Below are positions 12,101 through 24,500 of a stretch of DNA of 64,000 bases, piece after piece. This DNA comes from Ovis canadensis. Taxonomy: Eukaryota; Chordata; Mammalia; Artiodactyla; Bovidae. The notes below the pieces were generated by a model that was given only the letters and a program-made list of their open reading frames with translations, did not search any database and was not told the DNA's origin. Where the stretch lies: positions 2,626,501 to 2,690,500 of the forward strand of contig NC_091247.1 in NCBI RefSeq assembly GCF_042477335.2, read 5' to 3'. A program made the position numbers and the translations under genes. How positions within the stretch are numbered: position 1 is the stretch's first letter; the number at the start of each line of letters is the position of its first letter.

Positions 12101-15100
12101 GGTCGGACAGGCCTGGGCTGTGTGCTGTGGTCCAGAAAGTGAAAGTCGCTCAGTTGCGTCCAACCCTTTACAGTCCATGGAATTCTCCAGGCCAGAATAC
12201 TGGAGTGGGTTGCCATGCCCTCCTCCAGGGGATCTTCCCAACCCAGGGATCAAACCCAGGTCTTCGGCATTGCAGGCAGATTCTTTACCAGCTGAGCCAC
12301 AAGGGAAGCCCAAGAATACTGGAGTGGGTAGCCTACCCCTCCTCCAGCAGATCTTCCCGACCCAGGAATCAAACTGGGCTCTCCTGCATTGCAGGCGGAT
12401 TCTTTATTGACCGAGCTATAAGGGGAAGGTATCAATAAAACCACTTTTGCTCTCGAAAGTGCCCCGTGTGAACCACAGATCACAGCCATCCTGACCCTCG
12501 GGCTCCCCCAGGCCAGTGCCGCCTCTGACCGCAGCCCCTCCCCTGCCCAGGGAAGCAGGCCTACCTGTGTGTTGCACATCTCGGCCTGGAGGTCAGAACC
12601 TACGCACGCACGCCCCCCAAAGGCAGGCCTGGAAATGCCCACAGACGACGGGGTGAGAGGTGACCCAGGGCCCCGAGCCAGGGAGTACGGAGCGGCCGCC
12701 TCCACGCAGTACCTGGGGTTGTCGCACCGCCGCCTCCTGGTGACCACGCCGCCTCCACAGGAGCGGGAGCAAGGACTGGCGGGCCCCCAGCCAGACCAGT
12801 GCCCGTGCACCACCCCCACGGGGGCCAGCTCTGCCAGCGAGCGGCAGTGACCCTTGGAGCACCACTGCAAGAGAAGGATGGGACCCTGTTCAGCACCCAG
12901 GGCCCCCACGCCCAGGGCATCCCACACCCAGGGCCTCCTGCACCCAGGGCCCCCCACGCCCAGGGCATCCCACACCCACAGGCCCCCCACGCCCAGGGCC
13001 CCCCACACCCAGGGCATCCCACACCCACAGGCACCCCACGCCCAGGGCATCCCACACCCAGGGCCCCCCACGCCCAGGGCCCCCCACACCCAGGGCACCC
13101 TACGCCCAGGGCCCCCCACGCCCAGGGCCCCCCACACCCAGGGCCTCCCACACCCAGGGCCTCCCACACCCACAGGCACCCCACGCCCAGGGCCCCCCAC
13201 ACCCAGGGCATCCCACACCCACAGGCACCCCACACCCAGGGCCCCCCACACCCAGGGCCTCCCACACCCAGGGCCTCCTACACCCAGGGCACCCCACGCC
13301 CAGGGCCCGCCACGCTCAGGGCCCCCCACACCCAGGGCATCCCACACCCAGGGCCTCCCACACCCAGGGCCCCCCACGCCCAGGGCACCCCACAGCCAGG
13401 GCCCCCCACGCCCAGGGCCCCCCACACCCAGGGCCCCCACACCCACAGACACCCCACAGCCAGGGCCCCCCACGCCCAGGGCCCCCCACACCCAGGGCCC
13501 CCACACCCACAGGCACCCCACACCCAGGGCCCCCCACACCCACAGGCACCCCACACCCAGGGCCCCCCACACCCACAGACACCCCACACCCAGGGCCCCC
13601 CACACCCACAGGCACCCCACACCCACCCACACCCACAGGGTAACCCCCATACACACACACACACGCTTGCAACCTCCATGCTGCTCAGGAGCCAGTGCTA
13701 AACAGAGAACAGCCAACACCTGCCCACAGCACAAGGACTGCAGGAAGGTTCTGGCCACACAAGGCAGACGGGACACGCAGGGCAGCTGCAGGCCAGGTGG
13801 CCAGGGCAGGGCACACAGAGGCCCGTGGCCGAGCGGTCACGAGAAGCCCTGCCCCTCTGTGAGGCCGCTGACAACACACCCCTGTCCGCAAGCCACCACA
13901 CCGGGCCCGGGAGCAGGCATCCCAAAGTACACTGCGCTCTCGGGGCCAGTGAGGAGGTCAAGAGGGGGGCCCTGGACCCCCGCCTGCTCCAGCAGAGTCA
14001 CGAGGGTCCCGTAAGCCTGGAATAAAGCCACTTGCAGAGGGGGCGGGGCAAGCACTGGGCTGCCTACCTCTCCTGACCAGCGCACCCGGGACAGGGCCAG
14101 GGCCCTCTGCCCCAGTTTCCTGAGGTCCTGCTGTCTCCCACCCCGGGAGGAGGGCTTCAGGGAGCAGGTCTGGGCGAGCACGTGTGAGTACCCACGTGTG
14201 TGCACACGCACACGCACTCACACGCACGCACACGCACTCACACGCACGCACACGCTCCTGCACGCCCCGCTGACCTTCCCCACGCCACACTCTGTCCCGT
14301 CCAGGAGAGGAATAAGCAGGCGGCTACAGCTGCTTGGGTCCAGGGGGTCTGTGTGGCAGGACAGAGCCTGGCACATGTCCTAAGAGGGGGGACAGATGGC
14401 CAGGTGAGGGTCCCCCGGCCCGTGGGGTCAGTGTCCAGCAGCACCTGCCCCTCCCAGACCACAGGACAGGGGCACAGCCAGCGCCCCGGGCAGTGGAGGG
14501 CGGGGAGGGGGCCTGGCTGACCCCGTATTGGGAACAGGAGCAGCAGCCAGGGCCCACAGAAGTGTCTTCATCTCTTTTAAAATCGGAAGAAAAAAAAGAT
14601 GGTCTTTTAGATCAAATAGAATGTCCTAATATATAGCATTAATACATTTGTGTTTATAAAAACACCTGTAATATCACATATTTAATGAAAACACTAAGAT
14701 GTAATTCCCAGTATTTTGTAAGCAGGAAGGGGCTCACAGAGGCAAAAGCGGCTGCAAGTCCTGTGCAGCCCTGGGAGGAAGTCTGTCTTTAGCGCGCCTG
14801 CCCGCCCCAGGCTCCCCTCCCACCGCCAGCTCCCACCCGTGCTGTAAGGTTGGGCTTGGAGGTCACTTCCTCCAGGAAGCCCTCCAGCTCCCACATAGTT
14901 GGAAGCTGTTGGTAACCATCTGTTGCAGGATCAAGGTCCATGGGCTCAGGGGCTCTATCATAGGCAGCTCTACATAATTTGTGGGGCTTCCTCAGAAGGA
15001 AAAAGTGAGGGCCCTTGTTCAGAAATTGAGAATTTCCAGAGGCATCTGAGGGTCTGGGCTAGTGGGCAGGAGGGCGAAGAAGGGCGGTGGGGACATAAGC

Positions 15101-18100
15101 GGGCAGAGGGAGGCCCTGGTGCGGAGGGGCGGGTGTTGGGGCACGTCCCCCACGGCCGGACTCACCAGGTGCTCCCCGCGGAAGGTGCAGGGGACCGCCG
15201 TGGGGCCGAAGGCGATGCGGCACTGCTCGTCCGCGCCGTAGTAGAGGCCGGGCTGCGCCTCGGGAGGCCGCCCCGCAGGCCCGGGCCGCGGCGCCGGAGG
15301 GTCCCACATGCAGCGCGCCCGTCCTGCGCTGCGACAAGGCCGCGGTTCAGCCCGGGGCTGGACCTCGGGTGGGGGACCCCGGGAGGGGGCGGGATGGAGG
15401 GGTGGGCACCGGAGTTGGTGAGGGCGAGGAAGACCGAGATGGAGGGGTGCCCCCCGAGACGGGCTGCGAGCCGAGGAGAGGTGGACTGGGGCCGCGACGG
15501 GAGCGGACACCGGGCGGAGGGCCGCTGGAGGGTTGGGCCGGGGCCGGGAGGAGCGGGGCGCGCAGAGCGGAGATGGGGGCCCAGGGAGGGGGGGGGTCGG
15601 GGGCGCGGCTACCTAAGCAGACTCAGCAGCTGCCGGCGGCTGCAGGGGGACCACGCCGGGCCCCCCAGGGCGAGGGCGGGCGCCGCACCATCCGAGGCCA
15701 TCACATGGCCGCTGGGCCCGCAGCTGCTGCCCGGCACACCGTCGTGCTCCAGGCCAAAGCTGTGGAGGAAGCGGCTCTGAGGGCGGCATTGACCCGGGGT
15801 AACCCGCCCACCCTCGACTCCAGTGGGCTCGCCAGGTGCCCAGCCTCTGTTCCCCCACCCCGGGAGGGAGCGCTGGGCCGGCCAGGTGGCTTTGGCCTCT
15901 TTTAGCCAATACACATCTAAAGGCTTTAGAAACGTGCAGGCCACTCTCCATGGGGTTTGGAATCCGGGAGGACAGCGCTCCAGGGAGGGCTGTAGAGGCC
16001 CTGGTGCTGTTCGCCTTCTTGACCTGGGCTGGATCGGTGGGGTGAACACAGCAAAAACACTGCATTCTGGAGAAGTGGAAAGGTGGGCCTCTGGCCAGGG
16101 TTTCTGCTCCCAATGGAAGGCAACGGTTTTCGATTCCTGTTTGTTTCTCCAAACAAGACAGATGGAGGAGGGACTTCCCTGGCGGTGGTTGAGAATTATT
16201 CATTTTCCAATGCAGTGGAGGGTTGGTTCCCAGGGGAACTGAGGTTGCACATGGTGGGGGCTGGGGGGCACCTAAGACCCCATGCAACTAAATAAATGAA
16301 TAAATAAATATCTTTTACAAAAAAGATAGATGGAGGAATTGTGATGGCTGGGTGGGGGGAGAAGTCAGGCAGAGACGCAGCGAGCTAGGGTAAAAGTGGC
16401 GGCTGTGGGTAGGAGCCCAGCCTTGTCCTAGAAGGGGGGATGGGAACTCCTCCACGCTGGCAGGAGGCCAACAGGCAGGATGTGGGAGTAGGGGGCTGGT
16501 GGGTGAGGAAGTTAGGCACTTTTCACTTTAGGAGTCTCCGGTACTATTTGAATTTTCACAGAAAGCAGGTATTTGCTTTCATAATGAAAAGACTAAAAAT
16601 CAGAAAAGCGAGCCGCCCTCCACTCTTGGTAAACAACACAGAGGAACCCCGCTGCTGCTGCTGCTGCTGCTAAGTTGCTTCAGTCGTGTCCGACTCTGTG
16701 CGGCCCCACAGACGGCAGCCCGCCAGGCTCCCCGCCCCTGGGACTCTCCGGGCAAGAACACTGGAGTGGGCTGCCATTTCCTTTTCCAACGCATGAAAGT
16801 GAAAAGTGAAAGTGAAGTCACTCAGTCACGTCCAACTCTTACCGACCCCATGGACTGCAGCCCACCAGGCTCCGCCGTCCATGGGAGTTTCCAGGCAAGA
16901 ACACTGGAGTGGGGTGCCCTTGCCTTCTCCGACAGAGAGCACAGAGTTGCCCAAAGAGCGTGTAACAGTCATACAAGGAAAAGTCTGAAAATAACCAAAG
17001 CATCTAACACTGGGGAATGGATTGAGTAAAATACGTGCATACCAAAAAAATTAACATATATTGTTAAAGAACATTTGAGAAAAATGCTTGGGATATATTC
17101 TTACATAAAAAGGCAGTTAACTTGGCTTCCCTGGTGGTCCAGTGACTGGGAATCCGCCTGCTGGTGCAGGGGACATAGGTTCAGTCACTGGTCCAGGAAG
17201 ATCCCACGCGCCTCGGAGGAGCTAAGCCCGTGCGCCACACCTACCGAAGCCCTGGAGCCTGCGCTCCGCAGCAAGAAGCCGCCGCAGCGAGAAGGCCGCA
17301 CAGCACTGCTAGAGGGGAGCCCCCGCTCGTGGAAACCAAAGAAAGCCCAAGAGGAGCCAGGAAGACCAGCGCAGCCGAAGATAATTAATTTAAAAAATGG
17401 TTACGTGGAAAAATTATTTTTAAAGGCAGTTAACCAACGTACAGCATGATCCCAATTTTGTGGATGAAAATGATGTATGTGCATGTAAAGAAAAGATGGA
17501 TGTTTTCTCCGTGTGGTGGGATTTGGGATGATTTTTACAGCCTTGTTTTCCTTTACATGAATTTCCTACAATAAGCACTTTTTAACTCCTAAGTTTGTTT
17601 TGCTTATATTTTTGGGGAAAAAAATGTTTTAATTATTTAGTAATGAAGAAGTATCAGATTCCCAGCCCTTGCCCCTCACCCTCCCGAGTCCACTGGGGTC
17701 AAGAGTAGAGGCTCCTCCCACCTGGCTCTTCCTGAAACCCCCACCAGCCACGACCTCCCCTCCCCAGGTCACGTCCTTGTCTGGAGCTTGGGGCCAGGGC
17801 ATGGGACCCCTTACCTGTGCCCAATCTCATGGGCAATGGTGAGCCCCAGGTCAAAGCCGGTATCCTCAGTGATAAGGCAGCTCCAGGAGGAGGAGCAGGC
17901 GCCCCCCAGCTGGGTGACCCCCCGAACCTGCCGGTTACCATCAGGCAATTCTAGGTCGAACCTCAGGAAGAGAGAACAGACACCGGGGGGCACTGAGGTG
18001 CCTGCCCGCCAGCAGGCCAAGTTGGCAGAGAATAGGAGCAGCTCCCGGGCAGGCTGGCACGCCCGCAGGGGGCTCGGCTACCTGGTGATGTACAGGACCA

Positions 18101-21100
18101 GGTCGGCATGCCCAGGGTCCGTGTCGTCCTCGGGGTTGACTGTCTTGCTCCACTCACAGACGCTCAGCAGTGACGCGGTGATGTTGGCTGTGATCTTCGG
18201 AGCATCCTGGGAGGCCGCAACAGAGCACACACTTAGGGGTTCCGCCCCAAGCAGGGTGTTGACTGCTGCTGCAGCCTCAGTCCTCACTACAACGCTACTA
18301 CCGTCCCAGGGCACAGAGGAGGGGCCTGGGGCTCAGCAGGGCAGAACTGGAGCTCGGGGCCAGGGCCGGCAGGCAGGAAAACATCACCCCTGCTGCACAT
18401 CCACTGGAGAAGTGAAGTGCAGGTCATTCAGCCGTGTCCAACTCTGCGGCCCCGTGGACAATACAGTCCATGGAATTCTCCAGGCCAGAACACTGGAGTC
18501 GGTGGCCTTTCCCTTCTCCAGGGGAATCTTCCCAATCCAGGGATCAAACCCAGGTCTCCTGCATTGCAGGCGGATTCTTTACCAGCTGAGCCACCAGGGA
18601 AGCCCAAGAATACTGAAGTGGGTAGCCCATCCCTTCTCCAGCAGATCTTATAGACAGAGGTTAAAGACTGCAGAAACAGGTTTCCCGGGGACTGGGCTCC
18701 CAGCTCAGCACCTACCTCAGGCTGGGTCAGGATGACCATCTTCACCAGGTGAACTCGGAACTGAGCCCCCAAGGATGGGTCCCTCAGCAGCTCTGACCCC
18801 TGTGGAAGGGCGGGCAGGAGAGGTGACACGTGAGGGCGGCTGCGGCTGACTTTGGGGATCCAGGGGTGGGGGTGGGGTGCCTGGAGAGGATGCTCCATCA
18901 GCCTGGGGGGAACCTGAGGTGCTAGTCCTCCAGCTGGAAGCCAGCCATAGAGACAGTCGGTCCTCTGGCCCTCCCTTTGCTCATGGCTCAGGAAGGCCCG
19001 CCAACACAGAGAACCCTCGAAACAACAGGATGCAAATAACTGCCATCCATCTAGAACGTTCCTTTCAAACACAGGCTTCCCTGGTGGCTGAGATGGTAAA
19101 GAGTCTGCCTGCAATAAGAGACCCAGGTCGCTCCTGGGGTCAAGAAGATCTCCTGAAGAAGGAAATGGCTACCCACTCCAGTATTCTTGCCTGGAAAATC
19201 CCATGGCCGGAGGAGCCTGGCAGGCTACAGTCCATGGGGTTGCAAAGAGTCGGAACGACTGAGCGACTTCACTTTCACTCCTCTCGGCCTGGAGTCACCC
19301 TGTCCTTTCTCATCTCCATCCAACACCTCTCTCATCTCTGCTCATCTCCACGAGGCAGCTGAGGACCTCCTCCCCCGTCCTGTGTCTCCTCCCTGGGCAC
19401 CCCAATGAGAAGGCTCCCCTCCAGGTTCCCAGGCTTCCCACGTGATGCTAGTGGTAAAGAATCCACTTGCCAATGCAGGAGACACAAGAGACGCAGGTTT
19501 GATCCCTGGGTGGAGAAGATCCCCTGGAGGAGGAAATGGCAACCCACTCCACTATGCTTGCCTGGAAAATTCCATGGGCAGAGGAGCCGAGTGGGCTACA
19601 GTCCATGGGGTCGCAAAGACGTGGGCTGACCTGAGCAACTGAGCGCTCTTACAGCCGGCTCCACGCTCTTCCCGGGCATCTGCCGAGATGCCGGCTGTGG
19701 TCGCCTTGCACGGCGCTTGTTCACACGAGCTGGTCCTCTAGAGATGTGGCGTCCGGCAAAGAGGATGTGGCCGCCACCGGCCTCAGCTGGCCTGAGTCTG
19801 AGCCAGGCTTTCTCCCTACCTACCTGTGTCCTCAGGATCCTGTTAACTAACCTCAGGGCCCTAGTTCCCTCCTCTGTAAGAAGGAGAGAAACACTTCCAT
19901 AGCTGTTGGCAGACTTAGCAACAATGCAGCCGGCACACAGTGGGTGCCCGGTCATGACGCTGGCCGTTACCACGACCGGCACCACCTGGGAAGGAGCCAG
20001 TCTGCAGTCTCCTACCTGACCATCGCTGGGCCTCATAAAAAGCGTTGACTGGCCAGAGGGAGTGTGGTTTGATGATCAAATTTCAGTATATTTGAGGCAG
20101 AGGGGCCCCCAAAGCTTGAAAACAAGAGCTTTCAAGGGACTTAGAGGGAATATTTTCCTCCTCTGGGGCTGGGAGTTGGAAACCCAAGCTGGCTTGTCCT
20201 GGACTTGAGCCAGCTTCTCCGGGACCTTCCTTTTGTCCAAGATAGCTGGGCACACCTGACGCTGGGAACGAGGTGATGCCAAGCACCCCAACTTCTGACG
20301 CTGCCCGCCCTCCCGGGCCCACTCACCAGGGGAGCAGCTCGGGCCCTGAGCTGCCAGCGGGGGCATTGCTCTCCTAAGGTTTGCGGAAACTTACCTGGCT
20401 GCCTAGGATGCATGTGTTTCTGTGTATTTACAAGCGAATGCGCTCTGGCGTGGCCCGGCTCTAGCGGGAGAGTGATCACCAGCTTTGGGGCCGCCTGTTT
20501 CTTTGCTGCGTCTTTGTCTCCAAGATAATAATCAGTGGGAGCTGTGTGTCCTGCCCCCGCTGTTACCCCAGAAATCAAGTGAGGGGGAGCCCCTCCCACA
20601 CGGGGGTGCCGGCAGGAAGGGCACTGAGAGAGCCCAGCATGGGGGAGCCCCACTACCAGCCAGTGTAAGCTGAGGGGCCCCCAGTTCAAAGGGACGTTGG
20701 GGGAGAGGCCAGTCTTGAGGGTCCCGAAGCACAGGGACCCAGGAGCAAGAAGCTGGGGGTTGCTTCTTCTTCTTCAAACTCCCCAGTTGAGCGGGAGATA
20801 AGAACAGATAGCATCTCTCCCCACCCCAGGACCCTGAGCCTCAAATGCGACCCCAGCCTCAGGCTTACACCGAGTTCGACCCACCAGATAAGCCAGCCCA
20901 CTGACGCTGTGCACAAGCCCCAGGTGCGGGGCGCTGTGTCCACAGGCTCCCGAGGATGGGCCAGCGGTGGCCTCCAGGGACCGCTGCCGCCCCCTGCCCC
21001 TGAGCCCGCCCCTGGTCCGCACTGCCCACAGAGCCCGCTGCCCCAGCCCGCTCTCACCATGTTGAGGTTGGTGAGCACATAGCGCTCTGTCTCCTCCCCG

Positions 21101-21561
21101 TGGGTCCGCTGGACGTCGGGACCCACGGCCACCAGCAGCTCCAGGTGCAGGATGTGCCCGGTCGCCCATCTCCGGAGGTGAGAGGCAGGGGGGCGGCCTG
21201 GTGAGGGAGCGGGCAGGGCTGAGAGCCGGGGTCCTGGAAAGCGGGTGAAACAGGGCTCTGGCCAGCGGACCGGCTGACCTCAGGGCCCCGCGTGGCCAGG
21301 CCTCACCAGCCCCTGTGCTTGGAGATGCAGTGGGGGGAAGCCGCCCCGTGCCATCCACTGTGGGGAGGGGGAGTTGGCGGGCCCCAGCCTCAGCTCTCAT
21401 GGGCAGCTGCCTCTGGCAGGGAGACTGAGCGGGCCGTCTGCTGGTTCTTTTCTAGTAATTAATTGGCTAAGCATTTAGTTAGTTAGTTAATGAACCGATG
21501 TAGAGTAACTTACAATGTGTTAGTTCCAGGTATATAGCACGGTGACGCAGTTACGTGTGTA

Positions 21562-21597
<36 letters not shown>

Positions 21598-24500
21598 CAG
21601 TTGTTAAGTCATGTCTGACTCTGCAGCCCCATGGACTGTAGCCCGCCAGGCTCCTCTGTCCATGGGATTCTCCAGGCAAGAACACAGGAGTGGGTTGCTA
21701 TGCCCTTCTCCAGGGAATCTTCCCGACCCAGCGATCGAACTGGAGTGTCCTGGTTGGCAGGAGGATTTTTTACCACTGCGCCACCTGGGAAGCCCATATA
21801 TAAACCCACACACATATATATGCGTTCTTATCCAGATTCTTTCCCCTCTTAGGTTATTACAAAAAACACTAGCAGTTGAGTAGAGTTCCCTGTGCTATAA
21901 GCAGGACCTTGCTTATCTACTGCGTGTATTCAGTCGCGTCTGACTCTTTGCAGCCCCACAGACTGCAGCCTGCCTGGCTCCTCTGTCCATGAGATTTTCC
22001 AGGCAAGAACACTGGAGTAAGTTGCCATTTCCTCCTCCAGAAGATCTTCCCGACCAATGCATGGAACCTAAGTCTCTTGTATCTCCTGGTGGGCTGCAGT
22101 CCATGGGGTCGCTAAGAGTCGGACACGACTGAGCAACTTCCCTTTCACTTTTCACTTTCATGCATTGGAGAAGGAAATGGCAACCCATTCCAGTGCTCTT
22201 GCCTGGAGAATCCCAGGGATGGCGGAGCCTGGTGGGCTGCCATCTATGGGGCCGCACAGAGTCGGACACGACTGAAGTGACTTAGCAGCAGCAGCAGCAG
22301 TAGCAGTGTGTATATGTTAATCCCAAACTCCTAATCTACTCGTCCCCTCTTCTCCTTTCCTAACTATAAGCTTGTTTTCGGTGTTGAGCGAGCAGTTCCA
22401 TGCTGGCCCTCCTCGAGCTGGCTTCTCAGGGCCTGTGGTTTTGTGCCCTCAGCCACCAACTGAGTTAGAACATCTCTGCCCTCCTCGGGCAGGGAGTGGG
22501 AGGTGCCAAGCTCTCGCACATCACTCGTGCCGTGACTTTTAGAGCAGACGTCTCGCCAGGCTCACAGGAGAGAGTTGGCCAGGTCTTGGGAGGATGGCTG
22601 TCTCAGGTGGAGAGACTTCATTCCACCCCCCCGGGCTGGCTGGGCATGCAGGGCAGTGCAAGGCCCAGGAGTCAGCTACTGTGTGGATTTCACATCCTCT
22701 GGTCACCCCAAAGCCCCACTGTGGGTACACTGGAGAACGACATCACGCCAGGATGGTAAGAAAAGCCCAGGACCCCACCGTGCTTGCAGCAGACGCAGCC
22801 TGGGGAGGCACAAGCAGGCCTGCGGGCAGCAGAGCCGACTCCCACCGTGGCTGTGCCCGGCAGTCCTTGCGCAGGCTTGCAGCGGCCACTTCTCATCTTT
22901 GGGCCTCTGGGTTCCCATCTGCAGCATGGGAACTCTCAGTGACCTCTGACCTAGGGCCCAAGGCTCCAAGGCCCATGTCAGAGAACGTGCTTTGTAGATG
23001 GTGAGCGGCTGTTCAGGGGCGGGAGGTCTGCGCGTCCGCCAAGCAGACAGTCTGAGGGCGCAGCTGGCGGCCATGCGCCCCCGGCCTGCCCCGTGGGCTG
23101 GCACACCCTGCATGCTCGTGAAGGCGGCTCGAGGAGCTCGGCTGTTCCGCACGGCCCCAGGCATCAGGAAAGCCGGGCCCTCCCCCAGAGCTGTCCCTGC
23201 CTACAGCCCCCTCCCCCTCCCAGGAGCTGTACCTGGAACGGTGGGGGCCCCGGGGGTGGGCCTGTGGATCAGGTGGGGCTGCGCGCCCCCCCTCCCAGAG
23301 ATGCACCAGTGCCCGGTGCTGCCTCCTCAACGGCTGGATGTAGAACCTGTCTGCACCCACCAGGATGTCGCCCTCCTGGAGGACAGAGAGCCATCTGGTC
23401 TACCAGCCCTTCCCCCTGTGCAGGGAAGCCCCTCGCTGGGCCATCACAGCACCAGGCACGGACTGGCCCTGGGTCTCTCCCAGGGCTCCTCCCCAAGTCC
23501 AAGGCCCAAGAGCCCATCTGTGGGGCACAGAGGGGGATTCATGCCCTCTGGGGCTGCACCCACTGACTGCCACCTGCCGCCTGCCCGCCAGCCGGGTTCC
23601 CGTTCCCCGTCACATGCTCAGGCTTCAGGCCCCAGACTGCAGAGCTTGGTGAAGACCACGGGAAGGATGGAGGGGGTCTCAAGGGCCACACTGGGCCTGC
23701 GCTAATGGACAGCGCTGTCTGTCACCGGGTGGCCCCCGAGTGCCCTGTCTCGGCCCGGGCTGGACCGCCCAACCAGGCAACCTGGCGGCGGGGGGCGGGG
23801 GCTCTGCTCACTGCGTGACACGGTGGCGATGCATGATGCCAGTCCCCGCAGCCCCCAAGAGGCCGGGGCCGCCTTCGCCGCGCCTCAGGGACAGCACAGG
23901 CCAGCGGAGGGGCCGGCCCCGGGTCAGTTGGACAAAGGGGCGCAGCTGAGCCTGAACTCAGCTCTGACTGCAAAGCCCACCCTCTTTCCATCCCCCATGC
24001 CCCGGGCCTGCACTCAGCTCTGTCCCCTGCTAGCTGGGTGGCCCCAGGGAACTCAGCGGCTTCTCTGAGCCTCCGAGGAGCAGGCCCTCACTGGGTCAGA
24101 GTCTGGCTAAGATCCAAGCGGTCTTGCTCTCGCATCTGGGGGCTGGGGGACACGTCCGCCCCAGGGTGTCCCCCCAGCCAGCCTGGGTGCCCCCTCACCA
24201 CGAGGCCCAAGCAGTAGGTGAGCCTGGCTGCTGCCTCCGGGGGCAGCAGGGCCCGGCCTCCTGTGAGGCAGGGGTGGGGAGGCCCCCTCAGCAGCCACAG
24301 GGAGGCACTGACCGCGTGCTCGCTGGCGAAGGAAGCAGCCAGCAGGCCCAGCTCAGGCTGGAAGCAAAAGGAGAAGAGCCGGCCCAGGGCTGCCAGGGAG
24401 CAGCATAGGGCCCTGCAGGGCGGCCCCGCCAGCCCGCCCTCGTCCTTGTGCTTGCAGGCGCAGGCCGGGGAGGCCACGTCGAATGGGGGCGCTGCAGGAA

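Noticed and set aside
12250-13776. Very long minus-strand ORF (508 codons), and matching plus-strand ORFs of 300 and 386 codons over the same region
   Set aside because: They are generated by the stop-free 16-17 bp minisatellite in ADAMTS13 intron 9. The residues are a low-complexity cycle with no start or splice support.
24400-24500. Candidate propeptide exon of ADAMTS13 with an Arg-rich frame ([15 protein letters not shown])
   Set aside because: It looked like a missing furin-site exon, but exons 2 and 3 already join in frame with the human exon structure, and the segment has no matching splice phase.
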